A DNA stretch of 64,000 nt, taken from positions 62,001 through 126,000 of the forward strand of contig JBFWXS010000007.1 in assembly GCA_050187175.1 (NCBI GenBank), read 5' to 3'. This document shows positions 31,142-40,700 of this stretch, one piece after another. The translations under genes and the position numbers were made by a program. Within the stretch, counting starts at the first letter, position 1. Every line of letters starts with the position of its first letter. This DNA is from Zeimonas sp050187175 (GTDB lineage Bacteria > Pseudomonadota > Gammaproteobacteria > Burkholderiales > Burkholderiaceae_E). The notes under the pieces are model-generated. The model ran no database searches, was not told the DNA's origin, and saw nothing but the letters and a program-made list of their open reading frames with translations.

Positions 31142-31351
31142 ATGACCCGACTTGTCTTGAATCGCCCGCACACCCACGCGGGCCAGGCCTTCCAGGCCGG
31201 AGAACGGATCGACGTCGAAGCGACCACGGCCGACTGGCTGATCGCGCAAGGCGTCGCCGAACCCGATGCCGGGCCGCCGAAGGCAAACCCCGAACCCGCT
31301 GACCTCAAACCCGACCTTCCCCGGTCCCAACGCAAGGAATCCAAGCCATGA
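31142..31351 (+). CDS. Small tail-region protein (DUF7210-like)
   Basis: 69 residues; AGGA before the ATG. L-N-R-P-H-T-H-A-G-Q-A-F-Q-A-G-E-R-I-D-V, then A-D-W-L-I-A-Q-G-V-A, resembles short phage proteins beside tail-tube genes. The last 25 residues are Pro/Lys-rich and disordered. The stop overlaps the tail-tube start by 4 bases. Function unknown. Confidence 0.72.
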   Translation: MTRLVLNRPHTHAGQAFQAGERIDVEATTADWLIAQGVAEPDAGPPKANPEPADLKPDLPRSQRKESKP

Positions 31352-32100
31352 GCACCTACGCCAGTTTCCAAGGCCGCGTCTTCCTCGGCAAGCGCGACAT
31401 CGCCGGCCTTCCCATCGAAGTGCGCTCGCCCGGCAACGTCGCCGAGCTGAAGCTCTCCCTCAAGACCGACGTGCTGGAGCACTACGAAAGCCAGACCGGC
31501 CAGCGCTCGCTCGACCATCGCATGGTCAAGCAGAAGTCGGCCACGGTGAACCTCACCATCGAGGAGTTCACCAAGGAGAACCTGGCGCTCGCGCTGTACG
31601 GCACGCACGTGGTCGGCACGCCGGGCACCGTGACGGACGAACCCATCGGTGGCGCCACGCCGACGGTGGGCGACCGCTACTTCTTCGCCCACCCCAAGGT
31701 GTCTTCGCTGGTGGTCGTCGATTCCGCTGGCACGCCGGCCACGCTGACCGCAGGCACCCACTACACCGCCGACCTGGACTTCGGTGCCCTCCAATTTCTG
31801 GATACCACCGGCTTCACCGCGCCGTTCAAGGCAAGCTACGGCTACGGCGTGGCCACCGAGATCGGCATCTTCACGCAGGCGCTTCCCGAGCGTTACCTGC
31901 GGCTCGAAGGCGTCAACACGGCCCAGGGCAACGCCAAGGTGCTGGTCGAGCTCTACCGCGTGGCCTTCGACCCGCTCAAGGAGATCTCCTTCATCTCCGA
32001 CGAGTACAACAAGTTCGAACTGGAAGGCTCGCTGCTGGCCGACAGCACCAAGCCCTTCGACGCGGTGCTCGGCCAGTTCGGCCGCATCGTGCAGCTCTGA
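31348..32100 (+). CDS. Major tail tube protein
   Basis: 250 residues. F-Q-G-R-V-F-L-G-K-R-D-I near the start, the Q-K-S-A-T-V-N-L-T-I-E-E-F strand, and Y-R-V-A-F-D-P-L-K-E-I-S-F-I-S-D-E-Y near the end match phage tail tube proteins. It lies directly before the frameshifted chaperone pair, the conserved siphovirus order. No sheath gene is present, so the tail is non-contractile. Confidence 0.88.
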   Translation: MSTYASFQGRVFLGKRDIAGLPIEVRSPGNVAELKLSLKTDVLEHYESQTGQRSLDHRMVKQKSATVNLTIEEFTKENLALALYGTHVVGTPGTVTDEPIGGATPTVGDRYFFAHPKVSSLVVVDSAGTPATLTAGTHYTADLDFGALQFLDTTGFTAPFKASYGYGVATEIGIFTQALPERYLRLEGVNTAQGNAKVLVELYRVAFDPLKEISFISDEYNKFELEGSLLADSTKPFDAVLGQFGRIVQL

Positions 32101-32114
32101 AGCGTGGGTGAGCC

Positions 32115-32510
32115 ATGAACGATCTGGACGCCCTCGTCCCGCAAGGGATCGAACTCGTCATCGACGGCGAGCCGCTGGTCATCAAGCCGCTCAAGGTCGG
32201 GCAGTTGCCCGGCTTTCTGCGTGCCATCTCGCCGGTGATGCAGCAGATCTCGTCCACGGAGATCGACTGGCTGGCGCTGTTCGGCGAGCGCGGCGATGAC
32301 CTGCTGTCGGCCATCGCCATCGCCGTCGGCAAGCCCCGGGCCTGGGTCGACGAGCTGGCCGCCGACGAGGCGATCCTGCTGGCGGCCCAGGTGATCGAGG
32401 TCAACGCCGATTTTTTTACCCGGACGGTGATGCCGAGGCTCGACGGGGTGCTCGCAGCGGGCCAGAAGGTGCCGGCGGCGAAGGGTGGTTCGACGCCATT
32501 CAGCACCTGA
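32115..32510 (+). CDS. Tail assembly chaperone, short form (G-like)
   Basis: 131 residues in zero frame. An N-terminal D-G-E-P-L-V-I-K-P-L-K-V-G-Q-L-P region is followed by a helical core (D-L-L-S-A-I-A-I-A-V-G). T-TTT-TTT at 32411-32417 lies in phase for -1 slippage about two thirds of the way along. The -1 frame stays open from there to 32716, so a longer fusion is expected, as for lambda G and GT. These chaperones coat the tape measure during tail assembly. Confidence 0.85.
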   Translation: MNDLDALVPQGIELVIDGEPLVIKPLKVGQLPGFLRAISPVMQQISSTEIDWLALFGERGDDLLSAIAIAVGKPRAWVDELAADEAILLAAQVIEVNADFFTRTVMPRLDGVLAAGQKVPAAKGGSTPFST

Positions 32511-32716
32511 TCGAGCACGGCCACCGCTTGCCCGACATCCTCGGCTACACGCTGGCGCAGTTGCGCGGTTTCATGGCGGCCACGACCCGGACCGACGCTG
32601 CACGTGACGCCCGGCTGCTGTCACTGCTCGCCATCGGCACGCGCGGCGACGCGCGTCAGCTCGACAAGACCCTCGACCGCCTGACTGACCATGCGCATCT
32701 CGATCCGCATCGATAG
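32411..32716 (+). CDS. -1 frameshift extension of the tail chaperone (GT-like)
   Basis: The slippery heptamer is at 32411-32417. Re-reading from 32411 in the -1 frame gives an open stretch to the TAG at 32716, including G-W-F-D-A-I-Q-H-L-I-E-H-G-H-R-L-P-D-I-L and D-A-R-L-L-S-L-L-A-I-G-T-R-G-D. The segment from about 32528 encodes the helical T domain. The extension would be about 101 residues fused to the first 100 residues of the short form. No separate ribosome site was seen for the downstream ORF. Confidence 0.8.
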   Translation, partial: FFYPDGDAEARRGARSGPEGAGGEGWFDAIQHLIEHGHRLPDILGYTLAQLRGFMAATTRTDAARDARLLSLLAIGTRGDARQLDKTLDRLTDHAHLDPHR

Positions 32717-33335
32717 CGCCGCCGGCAACGCACAGTTGCGCCGCTGGGGCGGCGAGTTCCGGGCCAAGGTGCAGAAGGCGGTGGAGCGCGCCATGCGCAC
32801 CGAGGCCGCCGAGATCAAGGGCGACGTGCGTGCCCATGTGGCCGGTCAGATGTCGGTGGTCAGGAAGTCCTTCCTCAAGGGCTTCACCGCCAAGGTGCTG
32901 GCCAAGGACCCGAAACGGCTGCCGGCGCTCTACGTCGGCTCGCGGATTCCGTGGTCGGCCATGCACGAGACCGGCGGACAGATCGGCGGGAGGATGTTGA
33001 TCCCCTTGCACGGACGGGTCGGGCGCAAGCGCTTCAAGGCGCAAGTGGCCGAACTCATGCGCGGCGGCAACGCGTACTTCATCAAGAACGCCAGGGGGAA
33101 CATCGTCCTGATGGCCGAGAACATCAAGGAGCACGACCGGCCGCTGTCGGGCTTCAAGCGCCGCTACCGCAAAGCCGAGGGTGTCAAGCGCCTCAAGCGC
33201 GGTGCCGACATTCCCATCGCCGTGCTCGTGCCCAAGGTGGTGCTCAAGAAGCGCCTGAACGTCGAGCGCCTGGTGGCGGGCCGGATTCCGCGTCTGTCGG
33301 CCGCCGTCGAGCGCGAGATCAGCGTCGTCGACTGA
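32691..33335 (+). CDS. DUF6441 family tail protein
   Basis: 214 residues, strongly basic. K-A-V-E-R-A-M-R-T-E-A-A-E-I-K-G-D-V-R near the start, I-P-W-S-A-M-H-E-T-G-G-Q-I-G-G in the middle and P-R-L-S-A-A-V-E-R-E-I near the end match DUF6441, found between tail chaperone and tape measure genes. It overlaps the chaperone extension by 26 bases. It may be a tail-completion factor; no biochemical function is known. Confidence 0.85.
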   Translation: MRISIRIDSAAGNAQLRRWGGEFRAKVQKAVERAMRTEAAEIKGDVRAHVAGQMSVVRKSFLKGFTAKVLAKDPKRLPALYVGSRIPWSAMHETGGQIGGRMLIPLHGRVGRKRFKAQVAELMRGGNAYFIKNARGNIVLMAENIKEHDRPLSGFKRRYRKAEGVKRLKRGADIPIAVLVPKVVLKKRLNVERLVAGRIPRLSAAVEREISVVD

Positions 33336-33338
33336 CCC

Positions 33339-36300
33339 ATGGCCAAGCGAATCTCCATCCTCGTCGCGCTGGAAGGTGCCGACGAGGGGCTCAAGCGCGC
33401 CATCACGTCGGCCGAACGCAGCCTTGGCGAGCTCTCCAGCACGGCCAAGACCAGCGGCGCCAAGGCCGCTTCGGGCATCGCCGAGGTGCGCGCGGGCATG
33501 TCCGCCTTCGGCGAACAGGTCAACCGGGCCAAGGGACAGCTGCTGGCCTTCCTGACGATCAATTGGGCCGGCGGCAAGGTCCAGGAGATCGTGCAGATCG
33601 CCGACGCGTGGAACATGATGTCCGCGCGCCTGAAGCTGGCCACTGCTGGGCAGCGCGAGTACGTCACCGCGCAGAAGGAACTCTTCGCCATCGCGCAGCG
33701 CATCGGCGTGCCGATCCAGGAGGCGGCCACGCTTTACGGCAAGCTGCAGCAGGCCGTGCGCATGCTCGGCGGCGAACAGCAGGACGCGCTGTCGATCACC
33801 GAGAGCATCTCGCAGGCGCTGCGCCTGTCGGGTGCGTCCGCCACCGAAGCACAGTCGTCGCTGCTGCAGTTCGGCCAGGCCCTGGCCTCGGGCGTGCTGC
33901 GTGGCGAGGAGTTCAACTCCGTCGTCGAGAACAGCCCGCGCCTGGCGCAGGCCCTGGCCGATGGCCTAAACGTGCCCATCGGGCGGCTGCGCAAGCTGGC
34001 CGAAGAAGGCCGCCTGACCGCCGACGTGGTGGTCAACGCGCTGATGAGCCAGAAGGACAAGCTGGCCAGTGAGTACGCGCAGTTGCCGCAGACGGTCAGC
34101 CAGAGCTTCGAGCGCCTGCGCAACGCCTTCGCCCAATGGGTCAGCAAGGTCGATGAGTCCACCGGGTTCACCAAGAAGCTGGCCGAGGCGTTGACCTTCC
34201 TGGCCAACAACCTCGACACGGTGATGCAGTGGTTGAAGCGCATCGCCGAAGTCGGGCTGGCGGTGCTGATCTACCGCCTGATCCCGGCTCTGATCACCGC
34301 CTGGCAGACAGCCGGTGCGGCAGCGGTTACGGCGGCCACCGCCACGTCGGCGGCCTGGGCGACCGCGAACCTGTCGGTGTCGGCGGCGGTGGCCGGCGTC
34401 GGCCTGCTCAAGACCGCGTTCGCGGTCCTGGGCGCCTTTCTCGTCGGTTGGGAGATCGGCACCTGGCTGTCCGAGAAGTTCGAGATCGTCCGCAAGGCCG
34501 GCATCTTCATGGTCGAGATGCTGGTCAAGGGCATCGAGCAGCTGCGCTACCGCTGGGAGGTCTTCGCCGCGGTCTTCACCTCGGACACGATTGCCGAGGC
34601 CACGAAGCGCCACGAGGCGCGGCTGGCAGAGATGAACCAGATCTTCGCGCAGATGTACGCCGACGCCTCTCGCGGGGCGGAAGCCGCCAAGGGCGCGATG
34701 AACACCGCCGCGACGACCGCCGAGGAGATCGCCAAGCGGCTGGAGGCCGTGCGCCAGGGTACGCAGGAGGCGGTCGGTCGGGGTATCGAGGCGGTCCACA
34801 CCGCGCTGGAGCGCTTGAAGACCCGGATCGGCGAGGTCGAGCAAGCGGTCGGCAAGGCCAACCAGACGGTCAACGACGCCACAGCCAAGATGGCCGAGGC
34901 GTACAAGGGCCTGACCTCCATCGTCGAGGCCAACCTGCTGCGACAGATCGAGGCGGTGAAGGCGCGCTACCAGCAGGAGCAGTCGGCGCTGGAGACCACC
35001 AAGCAGTCCGAGGCGGCGCTGATCACCAAGGCGACGCAGTTGCTCACCGATGCGCTGACCCAGCAGACGACGCTGCGCCGGCAGGCGACAACCGACACGC
35101 TCAAGCTGATCGACGACGAGTCGCGCGCCCGCGTCGAGGCCGCGCGCCGGCAGGGGCAGACCGAGGAAGAGCGTCGAGCCAACGTCCAGCGCGTCGAGAA
35201 CGAGATCCTGGCGACCAAGCGCCAGACGATGACGCAGGCGCTGGCCGAGTACCGGCAGCACATCGACGCTCTCAATGCCGAGGCCAACCGGCACCTGGCA
35301 GAGATCAAGCGCATCGAGGAGGAGAAGCGCCAGCTCTCGATGACGACGGAGGAGCGCATCCGCGACATCCGCCGTCAGGGCATGACGGAGTTCGAGGCGA
35401 CCGAGGACCGCAAGCGCCAGGTCGCCGAGTACCAGGAGAAGGCACGAACGGCGCTGGCCAATGGCGAGTTCGAGCAGGCCCGGCAACTCGCGCAGAAGGC
35501 GATGGACCTCGCCTCGCAGGTGGCCAGTGCGCAGACCAACGAGGCCAAGCGTGGCGAGGATGCGCGCAAGGCTTCCGAGCAGGCGGTCACCCAGGTCACT
35601 CAGCTCGAGGCGCAGTCGCGCGAGGCCTACCGCAAACAGGAGTACGCGCAGGCCGAGGCCCTGATGCGGCAGGCCGACCAACTGCGCGCCGAACTGGCGC
35701 AGCGGACGAAGGAGGCGGACGCCCAGATCGCCCAAGGCAAGGACGGCGTCAACCAGGCGATTCAGCGCATCCGGGAGTCCGAGGAGATCCTCAACCAGAC
35801 CTTGGACGCCGAAGCCAAGGCACACCAGCGCGCGGCGCAGGCGGCCGTCTCGGCGCGCGATGAGATCCAGCGGACGCTCGCCGAGACGTCGAACCAGATC
35901 GACCAGATCACTGCGAAGCTCGCCGAAGGGCTCAAGGTCACGCTCGACGCGGACACCTCGCGGTTCGACAAGGCCATTGCCGACCTCGACAAGGCCATCG
36001 CCGAGAAGCAGTACCTGCTGGCGATCCAGGCCGATCTGCAGGAGGCGGAGAAGAAGCTCAAGGAGTACGAGCAGCTGCTCAAGGAGGGCAAGACGCTGCC
36101 GGTCGACGCCGACGTGTCGAAGGCGAAGGAAGCACTCGACAAGCTCAAGGTCTACGCCGACCAGAACTCGCAGTTCGAACTGAAGGTGGCCACGGAGATG
36201 GCGCAGGCGGCCATCGGCAATGTCGAGCGGCAGATCCTGGCGCTGGATCGCATCCAGACCGAGTCACGGCATCAGGTCAACTCGAACGCCGATGCCGCCC

Positions 36301-37364
36301 GCGCTGAGATCCAGAGCCTCAACGGTATGAACACCTCGAGCACGCACACGATCTACGTGCGCAAGGTGGAGACGAATGCCACCGGTGGCCTGGTCGGACG
36401 CGGCGTGCGCTGCTTCGCCGATGGTGGCGCGGTGTCGGCGGCGTTCCCGCGGATGAGCGGCGGCTCCGTCCCCGGTTCGGGTCACCACGACACGGTGCCG
36501 CGCACGCTGGAGGCCGGGTCCTTCGTGATCCGCAAGGCGGCGGTGCAGAAGTACGGCGGCGGTGCCCTGGCGCGGCTGGCCAGCGGCGTAGCGCGCTTCG
36601 CCGTTGGCGGTCCGGTGCGAGTCTTCGGTGGTGGTCGTTCACCGGGCAACAGCGAGCAGCCCAGCACCCTGAAGAAGAACCGCGAGGCCGCCGAGGCGTT
36701 GAAGATGATCGAGATCGGCCTGGAGGGCATGAACGAGTACACCGGCTGGTTGCAGTGGAACTACGGCGCCTCGGTCAGCCTGGATATGAAGCGCAAGACG
36801 ATGGAGTACTGGGGCGAGATGGCGCAGACCGACCGCCGCGCCATTGAGGGCTTCATCGGCCGCAAGATGCTGACTGGCAATGAGCGGCAGACGCTGGAGC
36901 GCATCAAGCAGAACTGGCGACAGGCGATGGCGCAGCCTCTCGTCTACGGTAAGGACGTCGAGCGCGACCTGATTGACTACATGGAGCAGAACCAGGGCGA
37001 GTTCTACCGACGCGGCGGCATGGCGAAGTCAGACAGCGTGCCGGCCATGCTCACACCGGGTGAGTACGTGGTGAACAAGGACGCGGTGGCGCGCTACGGC
37101 TCGGGCTTCTTCGAGGCGGTGAACAACCTGTCCGTGCCGGCCAGAGCGCTTGCGCAGCGCGTTCAGGGCTTCGCCACAGGCGGTCTCGTTCGGCCCGCGG
37201 GCGCGGCACCAGCCCGCCCAGTGCTGCCGGCCGACGGCACGCCGTCCCGCACCGTCCGGGTCGAACTGGCTGCAGGCGACCGCAAGGTCACGGCCACTGT
37301 CGATGCGCGCGACGAGTCGCGCTTGCTGCAACTGCTGGAAGTCGCCCGAGCCCGGGCGTTCTGA
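33339..37364 (+). CDS. Tail tape measure protein
   Basis: 1341 residues. The N-terminal tape-measure domain spans about 60-260 (A-Q-R-I-G-V-P-I-Q-E-A-A-T-L-Y-G-K-L, F-G-Q-A-L-A-S-G-V-L-R-G-E-E-F-N-S-V-V-E-N-S-P-R-L-A-Q-A-L). Hydrophobic segments follow near 300-390, then a very long Gln/Glu/Ala/Lys-rich coiled coil (about 460-1000), and a Gly-rich C-terminus with two H-D-T-V-P/S-V-P-A-M-L-T-P-G-E-Y-V-x-N-K-D-A-V blocks. It sets tail length and may form part of the DNA ejection channel. Confidence 0.95.
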   Translation: MAKRISILVALEGADEGLKRAITSAERSLGELSSTAKTSGAKAASGIAEVRAGMSAFGEQVNRAKGQLLAFLTINWAGGKVQEIVQIADAWNMMSARLKLATAGQREYVTAQKELFAIAQRIGVPIQEAATLYGKLQQAVRMLGGEQQDALSITESISQALRLSGASATEAQSSLLQFGQALASGVLRGEEFNSVVENSPRLAQALADGLNVPIGRLRKLAEEGRLTADVVVNALMSQKDKLASEYAQLPQTVSQSFERLRNAFAQWVSKVDESTGFTKKLAEALTFLANNLDTVMQWLKRIAEVGLAVLIYRLIPALITAWQTAGAAAVTAATATSAAWATANLSVSAAVAGVGLLKTAFAVLGAFLVGWEIGTWLSEKFEIVRKAGIFMVEMLVKGIEQLRYRWEVFAAVFTSDTIAEATKRHEARLAEMNQIFAQMYADASRGAEAAKGAMNTAATTAEEIAKRLEAVRQGTQEAVGRGIEAVHTALERLKTRIGEVEQAVGKANQTVNDATAKMAEAYKGLTSIVEANLLRQIEAVKARYQQEQSALETTKQSEAALITKATQLLTDALTQQTTLRRQATTDTLKLIDDESRARVEAARRQGQTEEERRANVQRVENEILATKRQTMTQALAEYRQHIDALNAEANRHLAEIKRIEEEKRQLSMTTEERIRDIRRQGMTEFEATEDRKRQVAEYQEKARTALANGEFEQARQLAQKAMDLASQVASAQTNEAKRGEDARKASEQAVTQVTQLEAQSREAYRKQEYAQAEALMRQADQLRAELAQRTKEADAQIAQGKDGVNQAIQRIRESEEILNQTLDAEAKAHQRAAQAAVSARDEIQRTLAETSNQIDQITAKLAEGLKVTLDADTSRFDKAIADLDKAIAEKQYLLAIQADLQEAEKKLKEYEQLLKEGKTLPVDADVSKAKEALDKLKVYADQNSQFELKVATEMAQAAIGNVERQILALDRIQTESRHQVNSNADAARAEIQSLNGMNTSSTHTIYVRKVETNATGGLVGRGVRCFADGGAVSAAFPRMSGGSVPGSGHHDTVPRTLEAGSFVIRKAAVQKYGGGALARLASGVARFAVGGPVRVFGGGRSPGNSEQPSTLKKNREAAEALKMIEIGLEGMNEYTGWLQWNYGASVSLDMKRKTMEYWGEMAQTDRRAIEGFIGRKMLTGNERQTLERIKQNWRQAMAQPLVYGKDVERDLIDYMEQNQGEFYRRGGMAKSDSVPAMLTPGEYVVNKDAVARYGSGFFEAVNNLSVPARALAQRVQGFATGGLVRPAGAAPARPVLPADGTPSRTVRVELAAGDRKVTATVDARDESRLLQLLEVARARAF

Positions 37365-37375
37365 GTCCCATTCCC

Positions 37376-37783
37376 ATGCAACTGAAGAACCTCGCTACCG
37401 GGGTGGCTCTGCCATTGCCCGACGACTTGCTGTGGACCGACGAGCACGCCTGGACGCCTGCCGTGGCATCGGTGTCCTACCTCGTGACCGGCGCGCTGCT
37501 GGTGCAGTCCGCCGTGCGCCAAGCCGGCCGGCCGATCACGCTGGCGGGCGCCATCGACATGGCCTGGGTGACCCGGGCCACGGTTGCCGCGCTCTACGAG
37601 TGGGCCGCCGTCCCGCTGGGTGTGAGCAACGGCCGCTTCGAACTGACGCTGGCCGACAGCCGTGTGTTCGGGGTGGCCTTCCGCCACGTCGAGACGCCCA
37701 TCGAGGCCGAGCCCGTCGCCGGGTTCCCCGCCCGATCCGACGACGACTTCTACCGACTGACCCTGCGATTCCTGGAGCTCTGA
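37376..37783 (+). CDS. Unknown tail protein downstream of tape measure
   Basis: 135 residues. Mostly beta-strands with W-T-D-E-H-A-W-T-P-A-V, A-L-L-V-Q-S-A-V-R-Q-A-G-R-P-I-T-L and F-x-L-T-L-A-D-S-R-V-F-G-V-A-F-R. The pattern is like small distal-tail beta-sandwich proteins. Position after the tape measure is that of distal tail or hub components. No family name claimed. Confidence 0.75.
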   Translation: MQLKNLATGVALPLPDDLLWTDEHAWTPAVASVSYLVTGALLVQSAVRQAGRPITLAGAIDMAWVTRATVAALYEWAAVPLGVSNGRFELTLADSRVFGVAFRHVETPIEAEPVAGFPARSDDDFYRLTLRFLEL

Positions 37784-37784
37784 C

Positions 37785-40700
37785 ATGCCGATCCAATCCG
37801 GCGACGTGAAACTGCTGAAGTCCGCCGTGATGGCGGACGTGCCGGAAGGCGGCGGCGCGCCCACCGGAGTCACCATCGCCGATGGCGTCTCCAACGCCAT
37901 CTTTCCCGACATCTCCGAGCTGGATCGCGCGGGTGGCCGGGTGAACCTGCGCAAGTCCTTCGTCTCGGTGCAGACGGGCGACACCGACACCTACTTCGGC
38001 GCGAACGTGATCGTCGCCGAGCCGCCTCAGGACCAGCGCGTCAGCGTGACGCTGTTCAGCACCGCAAAGACCTTCGACACGCGCGAGCAGGCGCAGGTGC
38101 GCATCGAGGCCTATCTCAACAAGGGACCGGAGTGGGCCGGCTACTTGTTCGAGAACCACATCGCCGGCCAGCGGGTGATCCAGCTGTTCCAGCGCACGAC
38201 CGACACCATCCCCAACGTCGGGCAGACGCTGGTGCTGATCGAGAACGAGGGGCTCGGCACGCAGAAGGAGCAGTACGTGCGAGCGACGTCGGTCTCCGTC
38301 GTCGAGCGCACGTTCACCTACAACAACGACCAGGACTACAAGGCCAGCGTCGTCACGGTCAGCATCAGCGACGCGCTGCGGTACGACTTCACCGGCTCGC
38401 CTGCGAGCCGAACGTTCACGCGCATTGGCAGCGCTACCCGCGTGCGCGACACGGTGGTGGCAGACGCCGGCACTTACGTCGGGGTGGTGCCGCTCACCCA
38501 GCCGGCATCCGTCGGTGACTTCACCATCAAGGGCGCCTCGATCTACACCCAGCTGGTGCCGAGCGCGCAGACCGAGACGCCGATCTCCTTCGTGCCGCCG
38601 TATGCCGCTGCCGGTCTGCCGGTGCCAGGCGCCGTGGCGGTGAGCTACACGGCGAGCCACGCCTGGACGCCGACCGTGGCGTTCAACCTGCCGGGCGGCT
38701 GCTTGCCGGGATCACTCTCCATCCAGACGGATGGCATCACGATCTTCGACGACGCAGGTCTGCTCAAGACGGCGAGCGGGGCAATCGGCACCATCGACTA
38801 CGCCAACGGAATCCTGAGCCTGAACTCAGGCTCGATGTCGGGCTCCAAGGCCGTCACCTACACGCCGGCTGCCCGCATCCTGCGCGCTCCGCAAAGCTCC
38901 GAGGTTCCGATCACCCCGGAGTCGCGCAGCCAGTCCTACGTCGGCACGGTCTTGCCGGTGCCGCAACCCGGAACGCTGTCGATTAGCTACATGGCGCAGG
39001 GGCGCTGGTACGTGCTGTCCGACGGTGGCAACGGCTCACTCAAGGGGCTGGATGCCAGCTACGGTGCTGGAACGATCAATCGCAACACCGGCGCGTTCGT
39101 CGTGACCTTGGGCGCGCTACCCGACGTCGGGTCATCGCTCATCCTGACCTGGAACGTCCCGACGCAGGAGACCCAGCAACCTTCGACGACCCTCAAGGCG
39201 TCCCAAACTCTGAGCCTAAATCCACCGGCCGACCAGGCGGTGCAGCCGGGAACGCTGTCGGTGACCTGGGAGTACGACGGTGCCAAGTCAGCGACGGCCA
39301 ATGCGGCCGGAGACCTCTCGGGAGCGGCGACTGGAAGGGTGAACATCGCGGGCAGCCGCGTCGAGTTCGCGCCCATCGTTCTGCCTGCCGTGGAAACGGT
39401 GCTCACCGTGAATTACGTGGTGGGCCCGAAACAGGAAGACAACTTCGCGTACCCCTCGCGCAACGGCTCGGGCCAGGTGCCCGTGACCGCGACGCTCGGC
39501 GCCATTGAGCCCGGATCACTCGAGGTCGAGTGGAACACCCTGACCGACGAGGCCGTGCTCGGGGCCTACACCTTCCAGCAGCTGATGGAAATGGGCGTGG
39601 CAGTGTCCATCTGGCGCGATCCCATCCAGATCGCCCGCGACAACGGCGCCGGCGCGGTGGTGCTCAACGGCATCAGCATCGGCACGGTGAACTACGCCAC
39701 CGGGCAGGTGGCGTTCAACCCCGATGTGACGGTCCGGATTCCGCGACCCAACTACACGGCGGTGGCCATCAACGGCACGGGCCGTTGGCGCCTGAACTAC
39801 AGCGGTCTGTCGTATGTCGATGCGCCTTCGGTGTACCCGAACGACGAGTCGGGCTTCGTGAAGCTGCGCTACAACAGCCCAGGCTCCACGAGCACACTGA
39901 CCGAAACCTTCGCGTTCGCCCCCTCGTTCAAGTTGGTGCCCGGCGTGAACGCGCAGGTGGTGACCGGCACCGCTTTGCTTACCGTCGCCGGCGCGCAGCC
40001 GTGGGGTGACAACGGTCAGGGCACGCTGCGCGAGTTCACGCCTAGCGGCTGGGTCACGCGCGGCGCCATCAACTACCTCTCTGGCGATGTCGCGCTGACA
40101 TCCTGGACCGCTGGCAGTGCCAACGCGATCACGCGCGCCAGTTGCGTGACCACGGTCGGCGAGAACATCTCCAGCGAGTATGTGTTCCGCACCGGCGCTG
40201 CGCCGCTGCGCCCGGGTTCGCTTTCGATCCAGTTCGCGCGTGCGGTGGGTGGCACGCAGAGCGTGACTGCGGGTCTAGACGGTCAGCTCGCGGCGGATGG
40301 CGTGAGCGGCGCAGTGGATCACGAAACCGGGCTGGTGCGTCTGCGCTTCGGCCGGACGGTCACCGCGGCCGGAAACGAGAGCGAGCCCTGGTTTGCCGCC
40401 GAAGGGGTGGGCGCCGACGGCAAGATCTTCAAGCCCGAGCCGGTGGCGGCCTCCAGCGTGCGTTACAGCGCGGTGGCCTACAGCTATCTGCCGCTGGACG
40501 CGAACCTGCTTGGCATCGATCCGGTGCGTCTGCCGAGTGACGGGCGCGTCCCGATCTTCCGGCCCGGGGGTTTCGCGGTGGTCGGGCATACGGGGCGCAT
40601 CACCTCGTCGGTCAGCAACGGCCAGACCATCAACTGCGCGCGGGTGCGTCTGTCCCGCGTGCGCGTGGTCGGCCACGACGGCGCGGTCATCCACACCGGC

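Noticed and set aside
33966..35863. Long frames inside the tape measure gene on both strands
   Set aside because: Caused by the low-complexity coiled-coil coding sequence; composition is Arg/Gly/Leu-rich without family motifs.
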